The notes: generated by a model not told the origin, from the letters alone. DNA of 64,000 nt from Dinoroseobacter sp049801095 (GCF_049801095.1 NZ_JBNAGH010000001.1:930001-994000), one strand, 5' to 3'. Counted from the stretch's first letter, positions 26,017-35,475 are shown. Numbers and translations are program-made.

Positions 26017-27003
26017 TCAGAGCATCGACGGCACGACCAGATCGGGCGGCCGGTGCCCATCGTCGAAGGTCTTGATATTGATGATGACCTTTTCGCCCAT
26101 CTCCGAGCGCCCTTCCTCGGTGGCCGAGCCCATATGAGGCAGCAGCACCACATTGGGCAGCTCGCGCAGGCGCGGGTTGATCTCATGGCCGTGCTCGAAC
26201 ACGTCGAGGCCCGCCCCCGCGATCTCCCCCGCGCGCAGCATCCGGGTCAGGGCATTCTCGTCGATCACCTCCCCGCGCGAGGTGTTCACGATCACCGAGG
26301 ATGCCTTCATCAACTTCAGACGCCGCGCATTCATCAGATGGAAGGTCGAAGGCGTATGCGGGCAGTTCACCGAAATCACATCCATCCGGCTCACCATCTG
26401 GTCGAGGCTTTCCCAATAGGTGGCCTCCAGCGCCTCTTCGATCCCCGCATGGAGCCGACGACGGTTGTGATAATGGATCTGCATACCGAAAGCCTTGGCG
26501 CGCCGCGCCACCGCCTGCCCGATCCGGCCCATACCGAGAATACCGAGGCGACGCCCGGCCACGCGCCCGCCCATAAGGGCCGTGGGGCTCCACCCGGTCC
26601 AGGTCCCCGCTTGCATCAGCGCGAGCCCTTCGGGAATCCGCCGCGTCACCGCGAGGATCAGCGCGAGGGTCATATCCGCCGTATCATCGGTCAGAACACC
26701 GGGCGTGTTGGAGACATGGATGCCCCGCTGCCGCGCCGTAGCCACGTCGATATGGTCCACCCCGGCACCGTAATTCGCGATCAGTTTCAACCGATCCCCG
26801 GCCCCGGCCAGCATCGCCCCATCGATCGTATCGGTGACCGTCGGCACGACCACATCCGCCCGCTGCATCGCCGCCTGCAACGCCTCCCGGGACATCGGCG
26901 TATCGCTCTCATTGAGCTCCACGTCGAACAACTCCTTCAGGCGCGTCTCCACCGCGTCGGGCAACCGTCGCGTGACGACAACACTCAGGCGTTCACCGGG
27001 CAT
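26017..27003 (-). CDS. D-2-hydroxyacid dehydrogenase (glyoxylate/hydroxypyruvate reductase type)
   Basis: A 328-aa NAD(P)-dependent reductase. The Rossmann motif LGILGMGRIGQAVARR lies at about 152-167. The catalytic Arg is in NTSRGEVIDE, followed by the catalytic Glu (GAGLDVFE) and the catalytic His in LLPHMGSAT. The family reduces glyoxylate, hydroxypyruvate or related 2-oxoacids; the exact substrate is not shown. The ATG at 27003 (MPGERLSVV) was chosen over one 42 nt upstream because homology begins with LSVVVTRRLP. It is divergent from the SH3 protein gene. Confidence 0.9.
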   Translation of the reverse strand: MPGERLSVVVTRRLPDAVETRLKELFDVELNESDTPMSREALQAAMQRADVVVPTVTDTIDGAMLAGAGDRLKLIANYGAGVDHIDVATARQRGIHVSNTPGVLTDDTADMTLALILAVTRRIPEGLALMQAGTWTGWSPTALMGGRVAGRRLGILGMGRIGQAVARRAKAFGMQIHYHNRRRLHAGIEEALEATYWESLDQMVSRMDVISVNCPHTPSTFHLMNARRLKLMKASSVIVNTSRGEVIDENALTRMLRAGEIAGAGLDVFEHGHEINPRLRELPNVVLLPHMGSATEEGRSEMGEKVIINIKTFDDGHRPPDLVVPSML

Positions 27004-27136
27004 CGGCCCACCTCCACACTTTTCAACTCGGCGCCATACTGGCAATAAGTCAGGAACAGGGGCAAGCAGATAGACCCCTCAGCGCAATAAAATTACCGGG
27101 CCGATTTCAGAGCTCGGGCGAGCAGTCGAGGCATCT

Positions 27137-27724
27137 ATGATCAACCGCGCGCATCGTGGTCGTTTTCTCAGTGGTATCCGCCAGATCGGGCCGTGTGTGG
27201 CGGTTTTTGTCGCCCTGGCATTGGGATCTGGGGCCGCGCGTGCGGAAACCACACCAGCCACGACAGGACCCACCGAGGCGAGCGCAGCCCCCAAACCACA
27301 GACCGGTCCCGAGACCAACCTTCCAATCCCGCGCTTCGTGTCGATGAAGGCCAAGGAGGGCAATGTCCGCCGCGGCCCCAGCCTGACCCATCGGATCGAC
27401 TGGGTCTTCAAGCACCGCAACATGCCGCTTGAGATCACCGGCGAATACGGCCATTGGCGCCGGGTCCGCGACCGGGATGGCGCGGGGGGGTGGATGCACT
27501 ACTCGCTCCTGAGTGGCGCGCGCACGGTTATCATCGAGGAGGATCTGGCCCCCGTGCTCAGCCACCCGACTGCCGACGCGCCGATCCGCGCCCATGCGGA
27601 GCTGGGTGTGATTGCCCGGCTCGAGGGGTGCGAGCGGGATTGGTGCCGCGTCCGGATGGGCCGCACCCGGGGCTGGATGAGCGAAGATCAGCTTTGGGGC
27701 GTCTCTCACGCCCCGATGGAGTGA
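27137..27724 (+). CDS. Secreted SH3-domain protein
   Basis: A 195-aa protein with a signal peptide (VAVFVALALGSGAARA-E, about 21-37), a Pro/Thr-rich linker, and two bacterial SH3-like units: VSMKAKEGNVRRGPSLTHR...GEYGHWRRVRDRDGAGGWMH and VIARLEGCERDWCRVRMGRTRGWM. Such periplasmic SH3 proteins bind peptidoglycan or other envelope ligands. The gene stands alone and its end abuts the convergent PAS gene (1 nt apart). Confidence 0.85.
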   Translation: MINRAHRGRFLSGIRQIGPCVAVFVALALGSGAARAETTPATTGPTEASAAPKPQTGPETNLPIPRFVSMKAKEGNVRRGPSLTHRIDWVFKHRNMPLEITGEYGHWRRVRDRDGAGGWMHYSLLSGARTVIIEEDLAPVLSHPTADAPIRAHAELGVIARLEGCERDWCRVRMGRTRGWMSEDQLWGVSHAPME

Positions 27725-28624
27725 TCACTCGGGCTTGGCAATCACCAAATAGTAGAGCTGCTCGCGGTAGAAGATGACGCTCCGCGTCACCCGGAAATGC
27801 ACGATTAGGCTGTTATTGACGCCGATCTGGGTTTCCTCCGTGTGGACTCGGCGGTCGAGCACGGAATCCCGTGGCTGGCTCATATCGAGGACAATCCCGG
27901 AATAGGCCTCCAGCGTCACTGGATCGCTGAGAAAGCGGCGCTCGCCGAAAAGCGCCCGGGCGGCCCCATTGGCAAAGGTCACATTGCCGTTCTGGCGCAC
28001 GACCATGACCGGATCCGGAACCGCCTCGAGCCCCGCGCGCAGGTCGTTATCCGCCACGTTGAGCACCGCGATCCGCGCGATCTCGCCCGCCGCGTCATAG
28101 ACCGGCACGATCATCCGCCGCCAGATCCGGGCAAAGACCTCGGAGGGGGGTTCATGGATGCTCTTGACCCATTCCCCGCGCACCAGCACCGCCTGATAGA
28201 GCGCCGCAAAGAAGGCCGCGATATGCCCGCCGATCTCGGAGGTGCAGCGCCCGGTCATGTCGCGACCATAGCTTGCCGCAATCTCGGAGCCATAATGCAG
28301 GTAGCGAAAGTCCCGGACGGCGCCGCTTGCATCCCGGAGCGGCTCCAGCAGCATCATCCAATCGTTGAACCCCGCCAGATCCGCGGCCTCCAGCGCGCTT
28401 TGCGTCAGGCGCCCCTCAGCATCGGCGATGGATCTGAGCTGGGTCGCGAAGGCCCGCACCACCGGGTGTTTGAGATCCCGGTCCATGGGGTCCCAGATCA
28501 CAATGGGTGACGTGGCATTCGCCGCGGCAAAGAGATGCCGCAGCATCTCTGTGCGGCCATCTACGAGCTCTGCAGCCAGGGCTCCAGTTTCAATCTCGGC
28601 ATCGGTCGGGGCAGTCTGAAACAC
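27725..28624 (-). CDS. PAS-domain protein
   Basis: A 299-aa cytoplasmic protein with two PAS-like units and no visible output domain: residues about 85-185 (WMMLLEPLRDASGAVRDFRYLHYGS...) and about 200-290 (VPDPVMVVRQNGNVTFANGAARALFGERRF...). No kinase, GGDEF or HTH part is present. The start is GTG at 28624 with GAGGGA upstream. An inverted repeat lies 16 nt before the start. It may be a single-domain sensor working with an unlinked partner. Confidence 0.75.
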   Translation of the reverse strand: MFQTAPTDAEIETGALAAELVDGRTEMLRHLFAAANATSPIVIWDPMDRDLKHPVVRAFATQLRSIADAEGRLTQSALEAADLAGFNDWMMLLEPLRDASGAVRDFRYLHYGSEIAASYGRDMTGRCTSEIGGHIAAFFAALYQAVLVRGEWVKSIHEPPSEVFARIWRRMIVPVYDAAGEIARIAVLNVADNDLRAGLEAVPDPVMVVRQNGNVTFANGAARALFGERRFLSDPVTLEAYSGIVLDMSQPRDSVLDRRVHTEETQIGVNNSLIVHFRVTRSVIFYREQLYYLVIAKPE

Positions 28625-28639
28625 GATCTGCGTCCCTCA

Positions 28640-28667
28640 CTATGGTGTGATGGTGACACAACCATAG
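28640..28667 (-). promoter_or_regulatory. Inverted repeat upstream of the PAS gene
   Basis: CTATGG-TGTG ... CACA-A-CCATAG, arms of 10-11 nt with one bulge and a 7-nt centre. It overlaps TGCTATGGT, which resembles an extended -10 element on the minus strand, so it could be an operator or a 5'-UTR hairpin. Confidence 0.4.
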
Positions 28668-28768
28668 CACGAATTTCGCAAAAAAGCCTGTTTTTCTTTG
28701 TTCCCCGGATGGGCGCTGCGGGCTGCCCGGCGCGGCAAGCCCCTGCGCGCACCGGGACAGGGCGGCGA

Positions 28769-30799
28769 TCAGGCCGCTTTGTCGAGCCCGCGTCCCTTGA
28801 GGAGCGCCTCAACTCCGGGCATCCGTCCGCGGAACGCCTGGTAGAGCTGATCGGCCTCTTCCGAGCCGCCTGCCGAGAGGATATGCGTCTCCAGCTTGCT
28901 GGCCATATCCGCGTCAAAAGCGCTGCCCGCTTCTTCGAAGGCGGCGAAGGCGTCGGCATCCATCACCTCGGACCACATGTAGCTGTAATAGCCCGAGGAA
29001 TAGCCATCGCCGGAGAAGACATGGGCGAAATGCGGGGTCGCATGGCGCATCCGGATCGCGTGGGGCATGCCAATCTCGGCCAGGATCTCGGTCTGTCGCG
29101 CCATGGGATCCGCCGGAGCCGCGCCCTCATGGAAGGCCAGATCGACCAGCGCCGAGGCCACGTATTCCACGGTCTGGAACCCCATGTCATAGGTCGAGGC
29201 CGCAAGCATGCGCGCCAGCAAATCGTCAGGCATGGGCGCACCGGTCTCCGCATGGACCGCGTAGCGCTGCAGCACATCGGGCACTTCGAGCCAATGCTCA
29301 TAGAGCTGGCTCGGCAGCTCCACGAAGTCCCGCGCCACGGAGGTGCCCGAGATCATCGGATAGGACACATCCGACAGGATATGATGGAGCGCATGGCCGA
29401 ACTCGTGAAAGAGCGTCCGCGCATCGTCAAAGCTCAGAAGCGCGGGCTGCCCAGCAGCTGGTTTCGCGAAGTTGCAGACATTGGTCACGATCGCCCGTGT
29501 GTCCCCGTCGAGCTTGTGCTGCGAGCGCAGGGACCCACACCACGCGCCCGACCGCTTGCCCGCGCGCGCGAAGTAATCCCCAACGAAAACTGCCATCAGG
29601 CGGTCTCCACGCCGGATCTCCCAGGCGCGGGCATCCGCATGGGCGAGCGGCGCGTCAATGGGGGCAAAGCTCAGCCCGAAAAGTCGCGCAGAGCAGTCAA
29701 AGGCCGCCTCGATCATCTTGTCGAGCTGGAGGTAAGGCTTCAGCTCGCTCTCATCGAGGTCATGCTCCGCCTGCCGCCGTTTCTCGGAATAATAGCGCCA
29801 ATCCCAGGCCTCCAGCGGGCCGTTGACGCCATCCTCCTGCATCATCTCCGTGAGCACCGCCGCATCCGCTTCGGCGGACGCCTTGGCCGGGGCCCAGACC
29901 GACATCAGAAGGTCCCGCACAGCAGCGGGCGTCTTGGCCATCTCCGGCTCCAACTTGTAGTCGGCGAAGCTCTCATAGCCGAGGAGTTGTGCGCGCTCGT
30001 CCCGCAGGGCGAGGATCTCAGCCGCGATGCCGCGATTATCCGTGGGGCCATCATGCTCGCCGCGCGCCACCCAGGCCTCATAGGCCTGCTCGCGCAGATC
30101 CCGGCGCGGGCTGAATTGCAGGAACGGCACGATCAGGGAGCGTGAGAGGGTCACCACATGCCCCCCCCTCCCGCGTTCTTCGGCGGCAGATTTCGCCGTG
30201 GCCACCACGAAATCCGGCAGGCCTTCGAGGTCCGCTTCGGCAAGGGGCATGACCCAGTCCCGCTCATCCGCGAGCAGGTTCTGGGTAAACTCGGTCCCGA
30301 GCAGGGCGAGCCGCGCCTTGATATCCGTCATCCGCGTCTTGGCATCGCCTTCGAGCGCGGCACCGGAGCGGGTGAAATCCTTGTAGTAAAGATCGGTGAC
30401 CCGGGCTTCCTCCGCAGCGAGATCTCCGCGCCCCTCCCAAACCGCCGCGATGCGCTGAAAGAGCGCCGCGTTGGTGATGACTTCGGAGTTATAGGCGCTG
30501 AGCTTGCCGCTGAAGTCTTTCTGCAGGGCCTCCCGCTCGGGCGTGCTGTCCGTGGCCGCCACATGGAAGAAAACGCGCAGGACCTGGCTCAGCTTCTTCG
30601 CGCCCGCCTCCAGCGGTCGGATCGTGTTGTCGAATGTGGGCGGCTCGGACGCCTCGGCGATCGCCGCGATCTCGGCCCGGGCTTCGGTCAGCGCGGCCTC
30701 CAGCCCCGGTGCGTAATGCGCATCCGCGATCCGGTCAAAGGGCGGCAGGCCATAGGGCGGGGTCCAGGTCTCGAGCAGCGGGTTGGAAGCGTCGGTCAT
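28769..30799 (-). CDS. M3 family metallopeptidase (oligopeptidase A / dipeptidyl carboxypeptidase type)
   Basis: A 676-aa zinc peptidase degrading short peptides, probably in the cytoplasm since no signal peptide is seen. The zinc motif is FHEFGHALHHIL (about 465-476), with upstream KLDGDTRAIVTNVCNFAKP and downstream DFVELPSQLYEHWL, GYSSGYYSYMWSEV and DADAFAAFEE, all typical of M3A (Dcp/OpdA). AAAGGAG precedes the ATG at 30799. It stands alone on the minus strand. Confidence 0.94.
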   Translation of the reverse strand: MTDASNPLLETWTPPYGLPPFDRIADAHYAPGLEAALTEARAEIAAIAEASEPPTFDNTIRPLEAGAKKLSQVLRVFFHVAATDSTPEREALQKDFSGKLSAYNSEVITNAALFQRIAAVWEGRGDLAAEEARVTDLYYKDFTRSGAALEGDAKTRMTDIKARLALLGTEFTQNLLADERDWVMPLAEADLEGLPDFVVATAKSAAEERGRGGHVVTLSRSLIVPFLQFSPRRDLREQAYEAWVARGEHDGPTDNRGIAAEILALRDERAQLLGYESFADYKLEPEMAKTPAAVRDLLMSVWAPAKASAEADAAVLTEMMQEDGVNGPLEAWDWRYYSEKRRQAEHDLDESELKPYLQLDKMIEAAFDCSARLFGLSFAPIDAPLAHADARAWEIRRGDRLMAVFVGDYFARAGKRSGAWCGSLRSQHKLDGDTRAIVTNVCNFAKPAAGQPALLSFDDARTLFHEFGHALHHILSDVSYPMISGTSVARDFVELPSQLYEHWLEVPDVLQRYAVHAETGAPMPDDLLARMLAASTYDMGFQTVEYVASALVDLAFHEGAAPADPMARQTEILAEIGMPHAIRMRHATPHFAHVFSGDGYSSGYYSYMWSEVMDADAFAAFEEAGSAFDADMASKLETHILSAGGSEEADQLYQAFRGRMPGVEALLKGRGLDKAA

Positions 30800-30903
30800 C
30801 GGCAGGTCTCCTTTGGTCTCAACCTAGGTCGCCATGGGGGCGGCAACAACCAGCGGCGCGGCCTCGGTGCCGCGCATCGGGTCACATCCTCGGGCGCGGA
30901 GGC

Positions 30904-31764
30904 TCAGTCGCACAGGAACTGGTCGATCACCTGCTGCTGGAGCTTGCGGCCCTCCGGGTCGAGATCGGTCTTCAGCGCGCAGAAGGCCTCGCCCCATGTC
31001 GAGGTGCGCGTACGGATCGGAGGGCTGTCGGAGGCGATACAGCCCATCACGACCTCGGCCACCTGATCCGCGGTCTGATAGATATCGCTGCCGGCCTGAC
31101 GGCGCTGGGACCCGCCCACATATTTCTGCAGGATCGGCAAGTACTCATCCTCGAGCATCCCGCCCGTGTCGGCCACATGCTTGAGCACCGAGGCCGCAAA
31201 CTCCGACTGGATCCCGCCTGGCTCCACAGTGGTGAAATGGATCCCGAAATGCGGCGTGATGTAGGAGGCCATCGCCTCCATATACCCTTCGACCGCGAAT
31301 TTCGCGCCGCAATAGATCTCGTTGAACGGCTGCCCGACCAGCCCCCCGACCGAGGAGATGCTGATCACATGGCCGCTGCGCCGAGTGCGAAAATGGGGCA
31401 TCACCGCTTTGACGCAGCGCACGACGCCCATGAAGTTCACATCCATTACCCAGGAGATATCGTCCTCGCTGGCCTGCTCGGTCGAGCGGACGAACCCGGC
31501 GCCCGCATTGTTCACCAGCACATCGATCTGCCCAGCCTCCCCGAGGATCTGGTCCACGCAGGCGGTGATCGTCGTCATGTCCTGCACATCGAGCGGCAAC
31601 ATAGTCAAGGAGACGCCCGCCTCGGTCGCGGTCGCATCCAGATCCGCGCGTTTGTCGAGGTTGCGCATGGTGGCATAGACCCGGTGCCCGGCCTGTGCCG
31701 CCTGCACCGCAATGCTGATACCAAGACCCGAAGAACAACCGGTGATCAGGATGGTTTTGGACAT
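30904..31764 (-). CDS. SDR family oxidoreductase
   Basis: A 286-aa short-chain dehydrogenase. It has TGCSSGLG (about 8-15) for NAD(P), NNAGAGF, the catalytic Ser in ISISSVGG, and the YxxxK pair in YCGAKFAVEGYMEAM. The order and the C-terminal extension resemble classical SDRs annotated as oxidoreductases of unknown substrate. AAAAGAGG lies upstream of the ATG at 31764. No functional link to its neighbours is evident. Confidence 0.9.
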   Translation of the reverse strand: MSKTILITGCSSGLGISIAVQAAQAGHRVYATMRNLDKRADLDATATEAGVSLTMLPLDVQDMTTITACVDQILGEAGQIDVLVNNAGAGFVRSTEQASEDDISWVMDVNFMGVVRCVKAVMPHFRTRRSGHVISISSVGGLVGQPFNEIYCGAKFAVEGYMEAMASYITPHFGIHFTTVEPGGIQSEFAASVLKHVADTGGMLEDEYLPILQKYVGGSQRRQAGSDIYQTADQVAEVVMGCIASDSPPIRTRTSTWGEAFCALKTDLDPEGRKLQQQVIDQFLCD

Positions 31765-31902
31765 GGGCGCCTCTTTTCGATTGCCTGTGGCGCGAGGCTA
31801 GCAAAGGGCTGCGCGCGGAGTAAGCGCCGCAAAGGCGTCATGGTTTTTGGGCGGAGATCATCCGACGTTGTGGGGCTCACATCGCGCCCGTCACTGGCTG
31901 AC

Positions 31903-32943
31903 TTAAATGTCTCCGCAGACCGGGCAATCGGCCCGACGTTTCAGCTTCACCGTCCGGGTCTCCGCGCTCAGCGCATCATAGAGCATCATGCGCCCGCCAA
32001 GCCCCTCGCCCGCCTGGGTGATCTCCTTCATCGCCTCAAGCGCCATCATCGTACCGATCACCCCGGGCAGCGGGCCTGCCACCCCAGCCTCGGCGCAGCT
32101 CGGGGCAAGGCCATCCGCAGGCTCGGTCGGAAAGATACAGGCGTAGCAGGGCGCCCCGCGCACCGGATCGAAGAGGCTGATCTGGCCTTCCCACTGGGCA
32201 ATCGCGCCGGAAATCAGGGGCTTACCCGTGGCCACAGCGGCCTTATTCACAAGTGACCGCGTCTCGAACGTGTCATTGCCATCGAGGATCAGGTCGTAAT
32301 CGGCAAAGAGCTCCTCTGCGATCTCCGCCGTCAGGCGCCGGTTATAGGGACGCACAGTGATATGGGGGTTCAGGGCTTTCATGGCCGCCTCAGCCGAGAA
32401 CACCTTGGGCATGCCGGAGCGGGCGTCGGTATGGATCACCTGCCGCTGCAGGTTGCTGAGGCTCACGGTGTCATGGTCGATCACCCCGATCGTCCCGACC
32501 CCGGCCCCGGCGAGGTACAGCAGCACGGGCGAGCCGAGCCCCCCGGCACCGACTACCAAAACCTTGGCGTCCTTCAACCGCTTCTGACCGACACCGCCGA
32601 TCTCGCGCATGACGATGTGGCGGGCGTAGCGGTCGAGCTCCACATCCGAGAAAGGACCGACCTGCTCCCCCACTGCCGGGGGCGGTGCTTGCACCCGGGC
32701 GCGGATCCGCTTGAGGATCTCGCGATAGGCCACGACCAGAGCTGCGAAGGCCCCGAGCAGGAGCCAAAGCGCGGGCGATCCGCCGGTCATGGCGCGTAGC
32801 GGGTTCTCCTCGGGCAGGATGATCTGCACGCCGAGCACCGCCACATAGAGCAGCCCGACCAGCAGCCAGCGCGCCTGGGGCGGCATGCCCGCGCGGCGGG
32901 CGACAAGCCAGATCACCCCGGCCAGAAAAAGGACGAAAAACAC
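31903..32943 (-). CDS. moeB: Membrane-anchored MoeB/ThiF-type adenylyltransferase
   Basis: A 346-aa E1-like enzyme. Residues about 1-85 hold two or three hydrophobic helices (VFFVLFLAGVIWLVA; WLLVGLLYVAVLGVQIIL; ALWLLLGAFAALVVAY), followed by a complete MoeB domain: RYARHIVMREIGGVGQKRL, VLVVGAGGLGSPVLLYLAGAG, the nucleotide-binding DGNDTFETR, and Zn cysteines CYAC and CPVC. It would adenylate MoaD or ThiS C-termini for molybdopterin or thiamin synthesis. Start: GTG at 32943, 4 nt past the dut stop; longer open frames overlap dut. It ends the rpoH-chaN-coaBC-dut-moeB run. Confidence 0.88.
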   Translation of the reverse strand: MFFVLFLAGVIWLVARRAGMPPQARWLLVGLLYVAVLGVQIILPEENPLRAMTGGSPALWLLLGAFAALVVAYREILKRIRARVQAPPPAVGEQVGPFSDVELDRYARHIVMREIGGVGQKRLKDAKVLVVGAGGLGSPVLLYLAGAGVGTIGVIDHDTVSLSNLQRQVIHTDARSGMPKVFSAEAAMKALNPHITVRPYNRRLTAEIAEELFADYDLILDGNDTFETRSLVNKAAVATGKPLISGAIAQWEGQISLFDPVRGAPCYACIFPTEPADGLAPSCAEAGVAGPLPGVIGTMMALEAMKEITQAGEGLGGRMMLYDALSAETRTVKLKRRADCPVCGDI

Positions 32944-32947
32944 GCCG

Positions 32948-33415
32948 CTACTCCCGCCCGGTGGATCCGAAACCCGCACTGCCCCGCGCGGTGTCATCGA
33001 GACTGTCGACCGCAGTGAACCCGGCCTGGACCACTGGCGCGATGATCGCCTGGGCGATCCGCTCGCCATGGTGCAGGGTCACCGGTTCGGTCCCGATCAC
33101 CGTCAGGAGCACCCCCAAGGGCCCGCGATAATCGCTGTCGATGGTCCCGGGCGTGTTGGGCAGGCTCAGCCCATGGCGCAGGGCGAGGCCTGAGCGCGGA
33201 CGGATCTGCATCTCGTAACCCGCCGGGATCGCCACACGCAGCCCCGTGGGCACGATCAGGCGATGCAGGGGCTGGATCGTCACGCCGTTTTCGCGGGTCT
33301 CGGGCGGCAGGTTCGCGCGCAGATCAGCGCCCGCGGCCCCGGCCGTTTCGTAGCGCGGCAAGGGGATCTCGGGATCCGCCCACTCCTCGCGCGTCACTCG
33401 GATCTCGACATTCAT
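32948..33415 (-). CDS. dut: dUTP diphosphatase
   Basis: A 155-aa trimeric dUTPase hydrolysing dUTP to dUMP. All five motifs are visible in order: AGAAGADLRA, RPRSGLALRHG, NTPGTIDSDYRG, GERIAQAII and RGSAGFGSTG. The ATG at 33415 overlaps the coaBC stop by 4 nt, a coaBC-dut pairing common in proteobacteria. Confidence 0.96.
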   Translation of the reverse strand: MNVEIRVTREEWADPEIPLPRYETAGAAGADLRANLPPETRENGVTIQPLHRLIVPTGLRVAIPAGYEMQIRPRSGLALRHGLSLPNTPGTIDSDYRGPLGVLLTVIGTEPVTLHHGERIAQAIIAPVVQAGFTAVDSLDDTARGSAGFGSTGRE

Positions 33416-34605
33416 GCGAGCGCCTCCGCGATGCGCGCAGCCAGGCGCGCGGCAACCGCATCCTTGCCCATGCGGGGCCAGTTCTCGGCCCCCTCTTCCG
33501 AGATCAGGGTCACCGCATTCTCGGTGCCGCCCATGATGCCCGTGGCCGGGCTCACATCATTGGCGAGGATCCAGTCGCAGCCCTTGCGCGCGCGCTTGGC
33601 GGTGGCATGGGCGATCACATCATCGGTTTCGGCAGCAAAGCCGACCACCAGTTTCGGGCGCTGCGCCCCTTTGCTCACGGTCGCCAGGATGTCCGGGTTC
33701 TCGGCAAAACTGAGTGTCGGCAGCGCGCCGCTCCCATCCTTCTTGATCTTGGAACTGGCCGCATCGGTTACCCGCCAATCCGCCACAGCGGCAGCAAAGA
33801 CAGCCGCATCCGCAGGCAAAGCAGCCTCGACGGCACGCAGCATCTCAGCGGCAGTTTCCACCCTGTGAACCTCCACCCCTTCGGGCGGCGCGACATCCGC
33901 CGGGCCGGTGACAAAGCTCACACGTGCGCCAAGATCGCGCAGAGCGGCAGCGATATCCTTGCCCTGCTGCCCCGACGAGCGGTTGGCGATGTAGCGTACC
34001 GGATCAATCGGCTCATGGGTCGGTCCGGAGGTCACCAACACATGGCGCCCCGTCAGCGGGCCATCGGCGAAATGCGCCTCGATCGCGGCGAGGATCGCCT
34101 CGGGCGCGCTGAGCCGTCCGGGGCCGAACTCGCCACAGGCCATCTCCCCCGCATCGGGGCCGACGACCTTCACCCCGTCGCCGCGCAGGGTCGCGAGGTT
34201 GCGTTGGGTCGCGGGATGCTCCCACATGCGGACATTCATGGCAGGCGCGATCAGAACCGGCGTATCCGTGGCCATCAGGAGGGTCGAGGCGAGATCATTG
34301 GCGAGCCCGCCTGCCATCTTACCCATCAGATCCGCCGTGGCCGGTGCCACCACCACCAGATCCGCCGAGCGGCTGAGCTCGATATGGCCCATCTCGGCCT
34401 CATCGGTCAGATCAAAGAGGTCGCGATAGACCTTCTCGGCAGCCAGGGCCGAAGCGCTCAGCGGCGTGACGAACTCCTCTGCCGCTCGGGTCAAAACCGG
34501 GGTCACCGTCGCGCCCGCGCGGCGTGCCTGGCGGATCAGGTCGAGCGCTTTATACGCCGCGATCCCGCCACCGATGATCAGAAGAAGTCGTTTGCCTGCC
34601 AGCAT
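33412..34605 (-). CDS. coaBC: Phosphopantothenoylcysteine decarboxylase / phosphopantothenate--cysteine ligase
   Basis: A 397-aa bifunctional enzyme of CoA synthesis. The N-terminal flavin decarboxylase (CoaC) has IGGGIAAYKALDLIR, PATADLMGKMAGGLANDL and APAMNVRMWEHPAT. The C-terminal ligase (CoaB) starts at HVLVTSGPTHEPIDPVRYI with NRSSGQQGKDIA and KLVVGFAAET. The next pathway partners panB and panC are elsewhere in the window. AAGGAC lies upstream of the ATG at 34605. Confidence 0.95.
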   Translation of the reverse strand: MLAGKRLLLIIGGGIAAYKALDLIRQARRAGATVTPVLTRAAEEFVTPLSASALAAEKVYRDLFDLTDEAEMGHIELSRSADLVVVAPATADLMGKMAGGLANDLASTLLMATDTPVLIAPAMNVRMWEHPATQRNLATLRGDGVKVVGPDAGEMACGEFGPGRLSAPEAILAAIEAHFADGPLTGRHVLVTSGPTHEPIDPVRYIANRSSGQQGKDIAAALRDLGARVSFVTGPADVAPPEGVEVHRVETAAEMLRAVEAALPADAAVFAAAVADWRVTDAASSKIKKDGSGALPTLSFAENPDILATVSKGAQRPKLVVGFAAETDDVIAHATAKRARKGCDWILANDVSPATGIMGGTENAVTLISEEGAENWPRMGKDAVAARLAARIAEALA

Positions 34606-34675
34606 CTAGGGAAGTCCTTACCGCCGCTGACCAAGGTGTAGGGTGCCCGGGCCGGGAACTCAACCGCCGAGCCGC

Positions 34676-35458
34676 CTAGCGAAAGGCCGCACAGGGATCG
34701 TCACGCTCGGTCGGGGTGGTGACCAGCCAGCCATCGAAGGGCGGGTCCTCCTCGGGCGCGGCCTCAAGCTGGCCAAGCGCATAGACGGTCACCTCCGGCG
34801 CGGCCTGAGCGAGATAGAACGGCACGCCCCAGTCGTTGCGGGCATGGCCATTGCCGGTGATCAGCACCACAGGAGGCCCGTGGGCTGCGAGCGCCTCGAG
34901 CACCGTCTCGGCAAAGGCCGCGTCGCGCAAGCGTTGCGCCCCGACCATACCGCCGAGCATATGCTCGGGCAGCGCATCGCAATGGGCGGCCATCTGCATC
35001 GCCTCACGCTCCGCCTGCTGATCCTCGGGCAAGGGCTGGTCGAGCCCGTAAAGCGCCGGATCGCCCCCCGCCTCGGCAAAGCTCGCGGCGGGACCTGCCG
35101 CGACCGAGCCCCTAACCAGCGCGCGCGGGAGTGCGGCCCCGTAAAGCGGCGCCTCGGGCGCGGCCGCGAAAATCGGCCAATACATCTCGAAATCGGGCCA
35201 GCCGCTCTCGGCCCAGTTGAGCGCGGCGCCGAGGGTCTCGGCATCCTCGCGCTCCAGCTCGCTGAGCCCTTGCAGCTGCCCGGGGGAGAGCATCTCGAAC
35301 ACCAGCGCCGCAGGGTTGAGAGCCGCGACCGCGCGGGCTTGGTTCATGTGATGGGTGGGGCTGTCATGCAACTCGCCGAGGATAACCACATCCGCCGCAG
35401 GCAGCGCGCTCAGATCCTCGGACATGACTTCGCCCGCCACAACCGGGCGGGCGAGCAA
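34676..35458 (-). CDS. ChaN family lipoprotein-like protein
   Basis: About 260 aa. ADVVILGELHDSPTHHMNQ and VVLITGNGHARNDWGVPFYL match the ChaN/TIKI-like haem-binding fold, with conserved His and Glu. The coordinates use a conventional TTG start at 35458. However, the frame continues upstream with LRLSLLALALLARPVVAG, an obvious export signal, so translation more likely starts upstream, for example at an AUU at 35488 (GAGG 7 nt before it) or a CTG at 35479 overlapping the rpoH stop. No lipobox Cys was seen in the leader, so periplasmic rather than lipid-anchored is possible. Confidence 0.75.
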   Translation of the reverse strand: MLARPVVAGEVMSEDLSALPAADVVILGELHDSPTHHMNQARAVAALNPAALVFEMLSPGQLQGLSELEREDAETLGAALNWAESGWPDFEMYWPIFAAAPEAPLYGAALPRALVRGSVAAGPAASFAEAGGDPALYGLDQPLPEDQQAEREAMQMAAHCDALPEHMLGGMVGAQRLRDAAFAETVLEALAAHGPPVVLITGNGHARNDWGVPFYLAQAAPEVTVYALGQLEAAPEEDPPFDGWLVTTPTERDDPCAAFR

Positions 35459-35475
35459 AGCAAGGGCGAGAAGGC

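Noticed and set aside
28681..28710. AAAAAAGCC...GTTTTT as a terminator near the PAS and M3 genes
   Set aside because: Only a weak A-T stem; it lies upstream of the PAS gene in a position where a terminator is not needed.
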